Positions 15,726-24,796 are shown, counted from the first letter of the stretch. The stretch: 64,000 nt of DNA from Streptomyces sp. 130 (GCF_007096885.1 NZ_VJNO01000006.1:1-64000); one strand, 5' to 3'. Made by a program: numbers and translations. Notes: generated from the letters alone by a model not told the origin.

Positions 15726-18112
15726 TCGTCTCGGCCGACCAGAACGTCCACCGCACGACCGTCAAGCACAAGGGCAACGGGAAGACGAAGACCAAGCACA
15801 AGGCGAAGCCCGTCGCCGAACGGGCCTGGCTCCCCGCCACCACCGCCGACCGGCTGCGCCGCCTGCCGGGCGTCCGCACGGTCGTCCCCGAACTGACCTT
15901 CCTCGCCCAGCCGCTCGGGCTGCCCGCCCACGCGACGGACGACGACATCCCCTTTCACGGACACGCCTGGTCGTCCGCCCGGCTGACCCCGTTCGCACTG
16001 ACCGCCGGCCGTGCGCCGGCGTCCCCCGACGACGTGGTGATCGACCAATCCCTCGCCGTCCGGGCGGGCCTCTCGACCGGGGACCGGGTCACCGTCCAGT
16101 CGACCCGCGCCCCTCGCACGTACCGCATCAGCGGCATCGCCACGCCCCAGGGGCGAGGCGGACTTGAGCAGCAGCGCTCCCTGTTCTTCTCCACCGCGGA
16201 GGCCCACCGGCTCGCCGACCGCGCGGGCCGGGTCAGCGCGATCGGCGTCCTGCCGAAGGCCGGCACGGACACCGCCACGCTGAAGAAGCAGGTCACGGCC
16301 GCCCTCAAGGGCACCACCGCCCAGGTGGCGACGGGCGACGGACGCGGACCGGTCGAATTCCTCGACGCTGCGGGGGCCCGCGTCAAGCTGGTCTCGATGG
16401 GCGGCGCCATGGGCGGCACCTCGCTGCTGGTCGCGGTGCTCGTCGTCGTCGGGACGTTCGCCCTGTCCATCCAGCAGCGCCACCGCGAGCTGGCCCTGCT
16501 CCGTAGCATCGCCGCCACCTCGCGTCAGGTTCGCCGGCTGCTGGGCCGGGAGGCCCTGGTCGTCGGGGCCCTGGCCGGGGTCCTGGGCGCGCTCGCCGGA
16601 CTGCCGCTCGCCGCCTGGCTGCACGGCCGCTTCACCGGCATGGGCGTGATCCCGCCGACTCTGGAACGTACGGCCGGAGCCCTCCCCGCCTGCGCCGCCG
16701 TCGCCGTGACCCTGCTCGGCGCCTGGGCCGCCGCGCGTATCTCCGGCCGCCGGATCGCCGGTCTGCGTCCGGCCGAGGCGATGGCCGAGTCAGCGGTCGA
16801 GCGCCGCCGCCCGGCCCGGGGCCGGGTCCTCGCGGGGCTGCTCCTGCTCGCCGGCGGCGGTGCGCTGGTCGGTGTCCTGAGCGTGCTGCGCACCGAGGCC
16901 GCCTCGACCCCGGTGACCTTCCTGGCCGTGGTGGTGCTGGCCACGGCGGTCTCGCTGCTGGGTCCCCTCCTCGTGCGGGCCGCCGCCTTCCTGATGGCGG
17001 GCGTGCTGCGGCGGACGGGCCCGATGAGCACCCTGGCCACCTCGAACGTCCGGGGGAACTCCACCCGGATGGCCTCCGTCGTCACCCCGCTCACCCTGCT
17101 CATCGGCATGACCTGCACGGTCCTCTTCCTCCAGCCGACCGTCGGCGACGCCGCCCGCGCCCAGGCCAGGGACGGCATCCGCGCCACCTGGGTGCTCGGC
17201 GCACAGGGGCCGGGCGTTCCGTCGGAGGCCACCGAGGCGGTCCGCGCGACGCCCGGTGTCACCGCGGCCACGGAGATCGTCCGGACCACCGTGCGGGTGG
17301 GCCTGGAGAAGTACGCCGCGCAGGGCGTCACCGGCGCGGGGCTCACCCGTACCTGGGACCCGGGCGTGACGAGCGGTTCCCTCGCCGCGTTCGCCGCAAA
17401 CGAGCGGGCTGCCGCGATCAGTGAGCTTGCCGCGGACCGGCTCGGGCTGCACGTCGGCAGCGAACTCGCCCTGCACCTCGGGGACGGCACCCCCACCACC
17501 CTCACCGTCGCCGCCGTCTACCGGCGGGGCCTCGGCTTCGGGGACCTCACCCTCCCGCACGACCTGCTCGCACGGCACATGGACAACCCGCTCGCCGCGA
17601 CGGTCCTGGTGGCCGGGACCGCGTCCAGGGCCGAACTGTCCGCCGCCGTGAAGAAGTTCCCCGGCGTCCAGGCCGTCACTCCGGCGGTCGCCGACCGGCT
17701 GCAGGCCGACCGGGGGCAGGAGAACGCCGAGGTCAATCTGCTCGCCATGGGCCTGGTTCTCGCCTTCACCGCCATCGCCGTCGTCAACACGCTGGCCATG
17801 TCGGTGTCGGAACGGTTCAGGGAGTTCGCCCTTCTGCGCCTCGCCGGCGCCACGCGCCGCCAGGTGCTGCGGATGCTCCGTACCGAGACCCTGTCGGTCC
17901 TGGCGGTTTCCGTGACCCTCGGCTCGGGAATCGCGCTCGCCGTACTGACCGCGTTCAGCATCGGCATGACGGGGAACGCGGCGCCCGGTGTGCTGCCGCT
18001 GGTGTACGCGACCGTGGTCGGCGCCGCCGCGCTGCTCGCCCTGGCCGCGACGGCACTGCCCGGCCGGTTCGCGCTGCGGACCCGCCCGGTGGAGGTGGCC
18101 GCGGGCCGGTGA
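15557..18112 (+). CDS. FtsX-like ABC transporter permease
   Basis: Encodes 851 residues. A first membrane helix (FLGAFLALMCAAALVTAC) is followed by a large outer domain, then a three-helix FtsX block (near 290-420), a second outer domain and a second FtsX block at the C-terminus (NTLAMSVSERFREFALLRLAGATRRQVLRML). This double arrangement is typical of actinobacterial export or lipoprotein-release permeases. A Lys/Thr-rich insert (KHKGNGKTKTKHKAK) lies in the first outer domain. The ATPase that such permeases need is not encoded beside it; the gene instead overlaps an HTH regulator. Confidence 0.88.
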   Translation: MLLRYALRTIRHRKAGFLGAFLALMCAAALVTACGTLLETGLRGRIATERYAATPLIVSADQNVHRTTVKHKGNGKTKTKHKAKPVAERAWLPATTADRLRRLPGVRTVVPELTFLAQPLGLPAHATDDDIPFHGHAWSSARLTPFALTAGRAPASPDDVVIDQSLAVRAGLSTGDRVTVQSTRAPRTYRISGIATPQGRGGLEQQRSLFFSTAEAHRLADRAGRVSAIGVLPKAGTDTATLKKQVTAALKGTTAQVATGDGRGPVEFLDAAGARVKLVSMGGAMGGTSLLVAVLVVVGTFALSIQQRHRELALLRSIAATSRQVRRLLGREALVVGALAGVLGALAGLPLAAWLHGRFTGMGVIPPTLERTAGALPACAAVAVTLLGAWAAARISGRRIAGLRPAEAMAESAVERRRPARGRVLAGLLLLAGGGALVGVLSVLRTEAASTPVTFLAVVVLATAVSLLGPLLVRAAAFLMAGVLRRTGPMSTLATSNVRGNSTRMASVVTPLTLLIGMTCTVLFLQPTVGDAARAQARDGIRATWVLGAQGPGVPSEATEAVRATPGVTAATEIVRTTVRVGLEKYAAQGVTGAGLTRTWDPGVTSGSLAAFAANERAAAISELAADRLGLHVGSELALHLGDGTPTTLTVAAVYRRGLGFGDLTLPHDLLARHMDNPLAATVLVAGTASRAELSAAVKKFPGVQAVTPAVADRLQADRGQENAEVNLLAMGLVLAFTAIAVVNTLAMSVSERFREFALLRLAGATRRQVLRMLRTETLSVLAVSVTLGSGIALAVLTAFSIGMTGNAAPGVLPLVYATVVGAAALLALAATALPGRFALRTRPVEVAAGR

Positions 18113-18124
18113 CGAGGACGACAC

Positions 18125-18150
18125 GAGGGGGCGGCCCGGGCCGCCCCCTC
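18125..18150. terminator. bidirectional terminator
   Basis: Perfect 26-bp palindrome (GAGGGGGCGGCCC / GGGCCGCCCCCTC) between the convergent permease and rhodanese genes. Confidence 0.75.
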
Positions 18151-18153
18151 ACC

Positions 18154-18543
18154 TCACGTCTCGACCGGAAGCCCCGCCGCGCGCCACGCCTGGAAGCCGC
18201 CCGCCAGGTCCGTCGCCCGGTACAGACCGAGCCGGTGCAGGGACTCGGCCGCCAGGCTCGACGCGTATCCCTCGTCGCAGATCACCACCACCCGCAGGCC
18301 GTGGTCCACCGCCTCCGGGACCCGGTGGCTTCCCCGCGGGTCCAGCCGCCATTCCAGCTCATTGCGCTCGATGACCAGCGCCCCCGGGATCAGCCCGTCC
18401 CGCTCGCGCAGCTTCGCGTAGCGGATGTCCACGAGCAGGGCGCCTTTGGAGGCCGCCGCCCACGCCTCGTGCGGGCCGAGCCGTTCGTAACCGGCCCTCA
18501 CCCGCTCCAGCAACTCGTCGATTCCGAGGGGCCCGTCGCTCAC
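18154..18543 (-). CDS. rhodanese-like domain protein
   Basis: Encodes 129 residues, a single rhodanese domain. The candidate active-site Cys lies in VVICDEGYASS, and the domain ends with the usual GGFQAWRAAGLPV. Rhodaneses carry sulfane sulfur as a Cys persulfide. The GTG start overlaps the stop of the cysteine dioxygenase gene by 4 bp, so the two are translationally coupled, which fits a joint role in cysteine sulfur handling. Confidence 0.88.
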   Translation of the reverse strand: MSDGPLGIDELLERVRAGYERLGPHEAWAAASKGALLVDIRYAKLRERDGLIPGALVIERNELEWRLDPRGSHRVPEAVDHGLRVVVICDEGYASSLAAESLHRLGLYRATDLAGGFQAWRAAGLPVET

Positions 18544-19085
18544 TGCCAGTCCTCCGGTCCCTCGGTCTGCTCCAGGCGCAGCACCGCGCCGGTGCGGCTG
18601 TAGCGGCGGATGCGCGGCAGCGGCGGGTAGTACGCGTGAACGGATACGGCGTGCTCCGTGGGGGACTCGTTCAGCACCTCGTGGACGTGGTGACGGCCGA
18701 AGGCCCTGCCCCGGCCCGGCGTCAGCTCCCTGGTGCGGTCGATGTCCTCGGCCAGCTCCAGGGTCTTCCAGCCGTCGGTGGGCAGCCGGGCCGCGAGGGA
18801 GTGCTCCCTGAGCGTGCCGGCCGCGGTGAGGAAGGCGCCGACCGAGTCGGCGTGGTCGTGCCAGCCGGTGCCGGTCCCCGGCGGCCAGCCGATGAGCCAC
18901 GCCTCGCTGCCACCGGGACCGTCGAGCCGGATCCAGGTTCGGCCCTCAGGGTCGAGGGGGAGGGAGGCGATGAGTGCGGTGTCCTCGGCGGTGCGGCGGA
19001 CGAAGTCGAGCAGTTCCGCGGCGGTCGGAGCCGGAGCGGACGTGCGCATGGGCACGGGAGTGGCGGGGAAGGGAGAGGCAGACAC
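18540..19085 (-). CDS. cysteine dioxygenase family protein
   Basis: Encodes 181 residues in a cupin fold. Candidate iron ligands are WHDHADSVGAF near residue 85 and the later RHHVHEVLN. The family oxidises cysteine (or a related thiol) to the sulfinate. The GTG at 19085 has AGGACGG upstream; ATG 19049 is an alternative. It is coupled to the rhodanese gene and preceded by a cysteine-rich leader peptide and a stem-loop, suggesting control by cysteine supply. Confidence 0.88.
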   Translation of the reverse strand: MSASPFPATPVPMRTSAPAPTAAELLDFVRRTAEDTALIASLPLDPEGRTWIRLDGPGGSEAWLIGWPPGTGTGWHDHADSVGAFLTAAGTLREHSLAARLPTDGWKTLELAEDIDRTRELTPGRGRAFGRHHVHEVLNESPTEHAVSVHAYYPPLPRIRRYSRTGAVLRLEQTEGPEDWQ

Positions 19086-19113
19086 GGGGACCGTCCTGAG
19101 AGTTCGCGCGGAC

Positions 19114-19146
19114 GCCCCGCCGCACGGCACAGCGCACGGCGAGGGC
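19114..19146 (-). promoter_or_regulatory. candidate attenuator stem-loop between leader peptide and cysteine dioxygenase
   Basis: GCCCCGCCG (19114-19122) can pair with CGGCGAGGGC (19137-19146) with one G-U and one imperfect end. It lies 13 nt past the leader stop, where a ribosome stalled on the Cys codons could change folding. The alternative structure has not been worked out. Confidence 0.4.
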
Positions 19147-19159
19147 AGGGGAAGGCGAT

Positions 19160-19246
19160 TCAGCAGGACGGGCGACACACGCAGCCCGCATAGCGGAGCA
19201 GGTCCATATGGACCCTCCGCCACAGGCGCACATCGGTGTCGGTCAT
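19160..19246 (-). CDS. cysteine-rich leader peptide (putative attenuator peptide)
   Basis: Encodes 28 residues. The middle reads RRVHMDLLRYAG and the end GCVCRPSC, with three Cys among the last seven residues. This is the pattern of the 'putative leader peptide' seen before sulfur-metabolism genes in Streptomyces (an H(V/M)DLLR core). The peptide is probably translated from a leaderless mRNA: the -10 lies 7 nt before its ATG. It ends 74 nt before the cysteine dioxygenase start. Low cysteinyl-tRNA would stall ribosomes at the Cys codons and alter expression of the genes behind it (inferred). Confidence 0.8.
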   Translation of the reverse strand: MTDTDVRLWRRVHMDLLRYAGCVCRPSC

Positions 19247-19253
19247 GACCGGG

Positions 19254-19282
19254 AGTAGACCATGCGCGCCCGTGAGGGTCAA
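19254..19282 (-). promoter_or_regulatory. promoter of the leader peptide-cysteine dioxygenase operon
   Basis: On the minus strand -35 TTGACC (19282-19277), 17-bp spacer, -10 TCTACT (19259-19254), then 7 nt to the leader ATG. The -35 overlaps the stop codon of the upstream FAD monooxygenase gene. Confidence 0.6.
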
Positions 19283-20895
19283 TTGACGTCCGCGGTGCTG
19301 TCGGTGCGCACCGACGTCCGGGCCGCGCCGCCGCGCGCCGCGTCCGCCGCCGCGAACAGCTCGGCCGGACGCACCCCGCCGAACGCCTCCACGAGGTGCC
19401 CGTCCGGCCTGACCAGCAGCACCGTGTGTGCGGAGGCCCCCGGATAGCTCTCGGCCACCAGCAGTTCGGCCTTCACCGGCAGCGCCGCGACGGCCTCCGC
19501 CAGCCGGGGCATCACTCCGGCGCGCATCCAGTGGCGCCGGTCCCATACCCCGGTTCCGGGCGCCACCAGCACCACGAGCAGCTGCCCCTGCCCCAGCCGT
19601 TCCCGCAGCCGCACCGGGGTGCCGTCGGGCGCCGTGACCCGTACATCGGCCACCGGCGCACCGGGGGGCGTGCCCACCGAGGTGTGCGCCTCGCCGCGCG
19701 CGGGCGCAAGGGGGGACAGCGCGTAGGAAGGGGGCGCACCGAGAGGGCCGCAGCCCAGATGTCCGTCCATCAGCAGGGTGTCGTGCCCCCGTGCGCTCCC
19801 CGGTACGAGCGTCCGCAAACCTCCGCCGCCCCGCAGTATCGGCAGCGACTGGTCGGCGGCGCGCAGCCGTGCGGCGACGGCGGCCCGGCGTTCGGCCTGG
19901 TAGCTGTCGAGGAGCGCGTCGGAGGCTCCGTGGTGCCAGGCCAGGGCCAGCTTCCAGGCCAGGTTCTCCGCGTCCCGCAGCCCCTCGTCGAGCCCCTGAG
20001 TGCCGAGGGCGCCCAGCAGATGGGCGGCGTCCCCGGCCAGGAAGGACCGCTTCACCCGCCACCGGCGGGCCAGTCGGTGGTGCAGCGTGTAGACCCCGGT
20101 GTCCAGCAGCTCGTACGGGGGTGTCTCGCCGCACCAGCCGGCCAGGGTGTCCCGGACCCGGGTGACGAGCGCGTCCGGCGTGACCAGTTCGCCGCGCGCG
20201 GGCAGCAGCCAGTCCAGCCGCCACACGTCGTCGGGCAGCGGGCGCGCCGTGACCTCGGCGCCACCGGTGCGCCAGGGCGGCGACCGGTGCAGCACGGCCT
20301 CACCGGGCCGGGGCAGCTCGGCGCGCAGTGCGGCCACGGCGTGCCGTTCCACCGCCGTACGCCCGGGAAACCGGATGTCGAGGAGCTTGCGCACGGTGGA
20401 CCGGGCCCCGTCGCAGCCGACCAGGTAACTCCCGCGCCACCAGGTCGATCCGGGCTCCTTGGTGTGCACGGTGACCCCGGCCGGGTCCTGTTCCAGGGTG
20501 TCGATCCGGCTGGGCCCGGGGGTCTGCACCAGCTCCTGCGCGGACACCGCGTCGCGCAGACCCCGTACGAGCGCGTGCTGCGGTACGTGCACGGGGGCGG
20601 CCGGCACACCGCTGCCGGGGACCGGGTCCTCGCCGAGCGGCAGCTCGCGCACCAGCTGCCGACGCCGCACCGAACGCCAGCCGGACCAGCGCAGCCCCTC
20701 GTCCCGTAGTGCCTTGCAGCCCAGCCGCTCCAGGAAGGCCGCGGTGTCCTCGCGCAGCACGACCGTGCGGGCGGGGCGGGTCTCGTCGCTGTCGGGGTCC
20801 TCGTCGAGCAGCACGGACGGCACGCCCTGTGCGGCGAGGGCGAGCGAGAGCGCCAGGCCGACCGGCCCGGCACCGACGACGATCACCGGGTCCAC
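19279..20895 (-). CDS. FAD-dependent monooxygenase (PheA/TfdB type)
   Basis: Encodes 538 residues. The FAD-binding GAGPVGLALSLALAAQG is at the N-terminus. A DG-type motif (LVGCDGARSTVRKLL) lies near 165 and the second FAD motif FLAGDAAHLLGALGTQGLDEGLRDAENLAWKL near 285, written here as its conserved parts GDAAH and GLRDA. A C-terminal thioredoxin-like domain follows, as in aromatic hydroxylases. The GTG at 20895 has GGGGGA 7 nt upstream. The substrate is unknown; such enzymes hydroxylate aromatic compounds or polyketides. It stands alone. Confidence 0.88.
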   Translation of the reverse strand: MDPVIVVGAGPVGLALSLALAAQGVPSVLLDEDPDSDETRPARTVVLREDTAAFLERLGCKALRDEGLRWSGWRSVRRRQLVRELPLGEDPVPGSGVPAAPVHVPQHALVRGLRDAVSAQELVQTPGPSRIDTLEQDPAGVTVHTKEPGSTWWRGSYLVGCDGARSTVRKLLDIRFPGRTAVERHAVAALRAELPRPGEAVLHRSPPWRTGGAEVTARPLPDDVWRLDWLLPARGELVTPDALVTRVRDTLAGWCGETPPYELLDTGVYTLHHRLARRWRVKRSFLAGDAAHLLGALGTQGLDEGLRDAENLAWKLALAWHHGASDALLDSYQAERRAAVAARLRAADQSLPILRGGGGLRTLVPGSARGHDTLLMDGHLGCGPLGAPPSYALSPLAPARGEAHTSVGTPPGAPVADVRVTAPDGTPVRLRERLGQGQLLVVLVAPGTGVWDRRHWMRAGVMPRLAEAVAALPVKAELLVAESYPGASAHTVLLVRPDGHLVEAFGGVRPAELFAAADAARGGAARTSVRTDSTADVN

Positions 20896-21011
20896 GGCGC
20901 GTCCCCCGTCACAAGCGCGGCGAAACGGAACGGTCCGGTGGAACGGAACGGAAGGTGCGCGGGCGTCGAAGGGGGTGATGCGGCGTCGGGGACTCGGTGG
21001 GCGATCACAGA

Positions 21012-21044
21012 ACGTATGCAACCTACTGGCGGTGCTTGCGTCAA
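21012..21044 (-). promoter_or_regulatory. candidate promoter of the FAD monooxygenase gene
   Basis: On the minus strand TTGACG (21044-21039) precedes an unusually AT-rich stretch AGGTTGCATACGT (21024-21012). The best -10 and spacing are not certain. Confidence 0.3.
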
Positions 21045-21060
21045 GCGACGCCGGAACGCG

Positions 21061-21096
21061 GCGAGGGGCGGTGGCAGGTGTGCCACCGCCCCTCGC
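21061..21096 (-). terminator. terminator of the gluABCD operon
   Basis: Perfect 16-bp stem (GCGAGGGGCGGTGGCA / TGCCACCGCCCCTCGC) with a 4-nt loop, 20 nt after the gluD stop. Confidence 0.85.
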
Positions 21097-21116
21097 GGGC
21101 GTCGTGCGACGAGCCG

Positions 21117-22028
21117 TCAGGCGGCGCTTCCGTCATCCCCCCTGAGCGACGGCGCACCGATTGTTTCCAGTTCGCCCCCCGGGCCGGCGCCCACGACCGC
21201 GCCCGTGCTCTTCTTCCCGCGCCGGAGCCACCGCTCCAGCCAGCTCGCGAAGGACGTCAGGGCGAAGTTCAGGGCCAGGTAGATCACCGCGACGATCGTG
21301 AAGCACGCGATGGTGTTCGACCCGTAGTTCGCGGACATGGGCCGGACGGAGGCCAGCAGCTCCGGGTAGCTGAGCACGGCGCCGCCGAGCGCGGTGTCCT
21401 TCACGATCACCACGAGCTGGCTGACGATGGCCGGCAGCATGGCGGTGACCGCCTGCGGCAGCAGCACGAAGACCATCGTCTGCCCCTTGCGCATGCCGAT
21501 CGCCTTGGCCGCGTCCGTCTGCCCGCGCGGCAGCGTCAGGATGCCCGCCCGCACGATCTCGGCGAGCACCGAGGCGTTGTAGAGCACCAGACCCGTCACG
21601 ACGGCGTACAGCAGACGGGTGTCCGGTTCGAGGTCGGTGTACTCGGAGTACACGGCGTTGGCGATGATCATCAGGAGCAGCACGGGGATGGCGCGGAAGA
21701 ACTCCACGACCACCCCGCCCGGTACACGTACCCAGCGGTGGTCCGAGAGCCGGCCGATACCGAAGAGCGCGCCCAGGGGCAGCGCGATGATCAGCGCGAA
21801 GAAAGCCGCCTTGATCGTGTTCTGGAAGCCCGGCCAGATGAACGTCTCCCACGCCTGGGTGCCGGTGAAGAACGGCTTCCACTTGACCCAGTCGAGCTGG
21901 TGCTTGTCGGCGAGGCCGTCGTACACCCACCACACCACCGCCGCGGCGGCCAGCACGAAGAGCACGGTGTACAGGACGTTGCGCCGCTTGGCGCGGGGCC
22001 CCTGCGCGTCGTAGAGGACGGAACTCAT
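21117..22028 (-). CDS. gluD: glutamate ABC transporter permease GluD
   Basis: Encodes 303 residues. An N-terminal membrane helix, then the polar amino acid permease domain of about five helices, including the EAA-type loop (DAAKAIGMRKGQTMVFVLLPQA) that contacts the ATPase. It pairs with GluC as the channel of a glutamate importer. The ATG overlaps the gluC stop by 4 bp (ATGA). A long variable C-terminal tail follows. Confidence 0.93.
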   Translation of the reverse strand: MSSVLYDAQGPRAKRRNVLYTVLFVLAAAAVVWWVYDGLADKHQLDWVKWKPFFTGTQAWETFIWPGFQNTIKAAFFALIIALPLGALFGIGRLSDHRWVRVPGGVVVEFFRAIPVLLLMIIANAVYSEYTDLEPDTRLLYAVVTGLVLYNASVLAEIVRAGILTLPRGQTDAAKAIGMRKGQTMVFVLLPQAVTAMLPAIVSQLVVIVKDTALGGAVLSYPELLASVRPMSANYGSNTIACFTIVAVIYLALNFALTSFASWLERWLRRGKKSTGAVVGAGPGGELETIGAPSLRGDDGSAA

Positions 22029-22693
22029 CGCTTCACCGCCACCTTCTTGGCGACCCAGCCGAGGATGAGACCGGTCGGGAGGGTCAGGATGACGAAACCG
22101 AGGACGAACACACCGGAGATCAGCAGCAGCTGGGCCTCGTTCTCGATCATTTCCTTCATCAGGTACGAGGCTTCCGCGACCCCGATCGCCGCCGCGACGG
22201 TGGTGTTCTTCGTCAGCGCGATGAGCACGTTGGACAGCGGGTTGACCACCGACCGGAACGCCTGCGGGAGCACGATCAGCCGCAGCACCTGGCCGAAGCT
22301 GAGCCCGAGTGCGCGGGCCGCCTCGGCCTGGCCGACGGGCACCGTGTTGATGCCCGAACGCAAGGCCTCGCACACGAACGACGCGGTGTAGACGACGAAG
22401 GCGAGCACCGCGAGCCGGAAGTTGATGACCTTGAAGTCGCCACCGCCTCCGAGCGTGATCTGAAGGGTCTGGAAGAGGCCCAGCGAGGCGAAGACGATGA
22501 TCACGGTCAGCGGAATGTTCCGGACCACGTTCACGTAGGCGGTCGCGAAACCGCGCATCAGGGGGACCGGGCTGACCCTCATGCCGGCCAGCAGCGTTCC
22601 CCATATGAGGGAGCCGAGGGCGGAGAACACGGTGAGCTTCACCGTGACCCAGAAGGCCCCCAGCAGGTCATAACCATCAAGAAAGTCGAACAC
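22025..22693 (-). CDS. gluC: glutamate ABC transporter permease GluC
   Basis: Encodes 222 residues from the GTG at 22693, which has GGGAG just upstream; another in-frame GTG at 22711 lacks a ribosome site. About five membrane helices, with the EAA loop EAARALGLSFGQVLRLIVLPQA. It is a typical amino acid ABC permease (HisM family), partner of GluD. Confidence 0.92.
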   Translation of the reverse strand: MFDFLDGYDLLGAFWVTVKLTVFSALGSLIWGTLLAGMRVSPVPLMRGFATAYVNVVRNIPLTVIIVFASLGLFQTLQITLGGGGDFKVINFRLAVLAFVVYTASFVCEALRSGINTVPVGQAEAARALGLSFGQVLRLIVLPQAFRSVVNPLSNVLIALTKNTTVAAAIGVAEASYLMKEMIENEAQLLLISGVFVLGFVILTLPTGLILGWVAKKVAVKR

Positions 22694-22725
22694 GATCTCC
22701 CGTGCTTCCACGTGTAGGAGGGCGC

Positions 22726-22754
22726 GGCGCGCCGCCGGTCAGTGGCGGCGCGCC
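22726..22754 (-). other. intercistronic stem-loop between gluB and gluC
   Basis: GGCGCGCCGCC and GGCGGCGCGCC form a perfect 11-bp stem around a 7-nt loop, 15 nt after the gluB stop. Such hairpins after binding-protein genes protect or partly terminate the mRNA, giving more binding protein than permease. Confidence 0.65.
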
Positions 22755-22768
22755 CGGTCAGCCCTGCT

Positions 22769-23611
22769 TCACTTGACGACGTTGCCGATCTTCGGGGCGG
22801 GCTCGTTCTTGTAGCCGGCCGGACCGAAGTTGGCCTCGACCGCCTTGTCCCACGAGCCGTCCGAGACCATCTTGGTCAGCGCGTCGTTGACCTTCTTCTT
22901 GAGGTCGGCGTCGCCCTTCTTCAGGCCGATGCCGTAGTTCTCGTTGGTCATCTTGAAGCCGGCCAGCTTGAACTTGCCCTTGTTGACGTCCTGCGAGGCG
23001 TAGCCGGCGAGGATGCTGTCGTCCGTGGTCAGCGCGTCGACGGCCTTGTTCTCCAGGCCGGTCAGGCACTCCGAGTAGCCGCCGTACTCCTGCAGCTGCG
23101 CCTTCGGGGCCAGCTTGTCCTTGACGTTCTGCGCCGAGGTCGAGCCGGTGACCGAGCAGAGCTTCTTGTTGTTCAGGTCCTCGGGCGACTTGATGGTGTT
23201 GTCGTCCGCGCGGACCAGGATGTCCTGGTGGGCCAGCAGGTACGGACCGGCGAAGTCGACCTTCTGCAGACGCTCGTCGTTGATCGAGTAGGAGGCGACG
23301 ATGAACTTCACGTCGCCACGAGAGATCGCCGTCTCGCGGTCGGCGCTCTTGGTCTCCTTGAACTCGATGTCCTTGGCGTCGTAGCCGAGCTCCTTGGCGA
23401 CGTACGTGGCGACGTCGACGTCGAAGCCGGTGTACTTGCCGTCCGGGGTCTTCAGGCCGATACCCGGCTGGTCGATCTTGATGCCGATGGTGATCTTCTT
23501 GTCGCCGCCCGAACCGGCCGAGTCGTCCTTGTCGTCGGAACCACAGGCGGTGGCGGTGAGGGCGAGGACGAGCACGGCGGCCGAGGCGGCGGTGACCTTA
23601 CGAAGCTGCAT
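22769..23611 (-). CDS. gluB: glutamate-binding lipoprotein GluB
   Basis: Encodes 280 residues. A lipoprotein signal peptide (LVLALTATACGSD; lipidated Cys about residue 23) is followed by a family 3 solute-binding domain (GIKIDQPGIGLKTPDGKYTGFDVDVA; IVASYSINDERLQKVDFAGPY; SSA-like SVTGSTSAQNV). It captures glutamate outside the membrane and delivers it to GluCD. It is the second gene of the operon, 69 bp after gluA. Confidence 0.94.
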   Translation of the reverse strand: MQLRKVTAASAAVLVLALTATACGSDDKDDSAGSGGDKKITIGIKIDQPGIGLKTPDGKYTGFDVDVATYVAKELGYDAKDIEFKETKSADRETAISRGDVKFIVASYSINDERLQKVDFAGPYLLAHQDILVRADDNTIKSPEDLNNKKLCSVTGSTSAQNVKDKLAPKAQLQEYGGYSECLTGLENKAVDALTTDDSILAGYASQDVNKGKFKLAGFKMTNENYGIGLKKGDADLKKKVNDALTKMVSDGSWDKAVEANFGPAGYKNEPAPKIGNVVK

Positions 23612-23680
23612 GGTGGGATTCCCTAGAGTTGACGTGATGCGAGTGATCAGCAGGTACGGAAGCCGGTGCTGAAGGCTCCA

Positions 23681-24469
23681 TCAGTGGTGAAGGATCTTCG
23701 ACAGGAAGTCCTTGGCCCGGTCACTGCGCGGGTTGCTGAAGAACTGGTCGGGCGTGGCCTCTTCGACGATCTTCCCGTCCGCCATGAAGACGACCCGGTT
23801 CGCCGCCGAGCGCGCGAAGCCCATCTCGTGGGTGACGACGACCATCGTCATGCCCTCTCGGGCGAGCTGCTGCATGACCTCCAGCACCTCGTTGATCATC
23901 TCCGGGTCGAGCGCCGAGGTCGGCTCGTCGAAGAGCATGACCTTCGGGTCCATCGCCAGGGCCCGGGCGATCGCCACGCGCTGCTGCTGGCCGCCGGAGA
24001 GCTGGGAGGGGTACTTGTCGGCCTGGGTCCCGACGCCCACCCGGTCGAGCAGCGCACGCGCCTTGTCCTCGGCCGCCTTCTTGTCCGTCTTGCGGACCTT
24101 CAGCTGGCCGAGCATCACGTTTTCCAGGACCGTCTTGTGCGCGAAGAGGTTGAACGACTGGAAGACCATGCCGACATCGGCCCGCAGCCGCGCCAGCTCC
24201 TTGCCCTCCGCGGGCAGCGGCTTCCCGTCGATCGTGATCGCGCCCGAGTCGATCGTCTCCAAGCGGTTGATCGTGCGGCACAGCGTGGACTTACCGGACC
24301 CGGACGGCCCGATGACGACCACGACCTCGCCGCGGGCGATCGTCAGGTCGATGTCCTGGAGCACATGCAGCGCGCCGAAGTGCTTGTTGACGTCGCTCAG
24401 CACAACCAGATCGCCGGCGGGCGCGGGTGCAGCGTCCTCGGCGCCCTTGGTCACTGAAACTCCGCTCAT
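23681..24469 (-). CDS. gluA: glutamate ABC transporter ATP-binding protein GluA
   Basis: Encodes 262 residues. Walker [10 protein letters not shown] lies near residue 57, signature [19 protein letters not shown] near 155, Walker [16 protein letters not shown], and the switch His in [11 protein letters not shown]. It powers GluBCD uptake. It is the first gene of gluABCD and divergent from a response regulator gene, from which it is separated by 327 bp. Confidence 0.95.
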   Translation of the reverse strand: MSGVSVTKGAEDAAPAPAGDLVVLSDVNKHFGALHVLQDIDLTIARGEVVVVIGPSGSGKSTLCRTINRLETIDSGAITIDGKPLPAEGKELARLRADVGMVFQSFNLFAHKTVLENVMLGQLKVRKTDKKAAEDKARALLDRVGVGTQADKYPSQLSGGQQQRVAIARALAMDPKVMLFDEPTSALDPEMINEVLEVMQQLAREGMTMVVVTHEMGFARSAANRVVFMADGKIVEEATPDQFFSNPRSDRAKDFLSKILHH

Positions 24470-24796
24470 CGGCTTCTTGCTCCGTCCTCCTCGGTTGGGA
24501 AGGACCCTAGTGACGCAGTGCTACGAACGTCATTACATCTGAGCGGAAATTGAGCATAACGATCCGGCGGCAACCGGACACACCGCGTGAACGGGACGTC
24601 ACGCCGGTCGTACCGGCCGTACCGGGTGCATAACGGAAACCCGGATACAACGGGCAGCCCCTTGACTGTCCACCGCGCATCGGCGTGGATTCCCTGGTAC
24701 ACCCCTACGTGAAACACCCCGGAACGGGGAAGTGACCGGGGGCGTACACGACCGTACGGACCGACCGCCGACACACGCCACTGCCAGAGGGGGGCC
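24470..24796. promoter_or_regulatory. divergent promoter region gluA / response regulator
   Basis: This 327-bp gap holds no gene. Toward the response regulator there is TTGACT (24662-24667) with an 18-bp spacer to TGGATT, a plausible promoter. Near gluA an AT-richer block (about 24515-24570) probably holds the operon promoter, but I cannot fix its hexamers. A small CCCCG-GAA-CGGGG hairpin is at 24717-24729. Confidence 0.4.
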
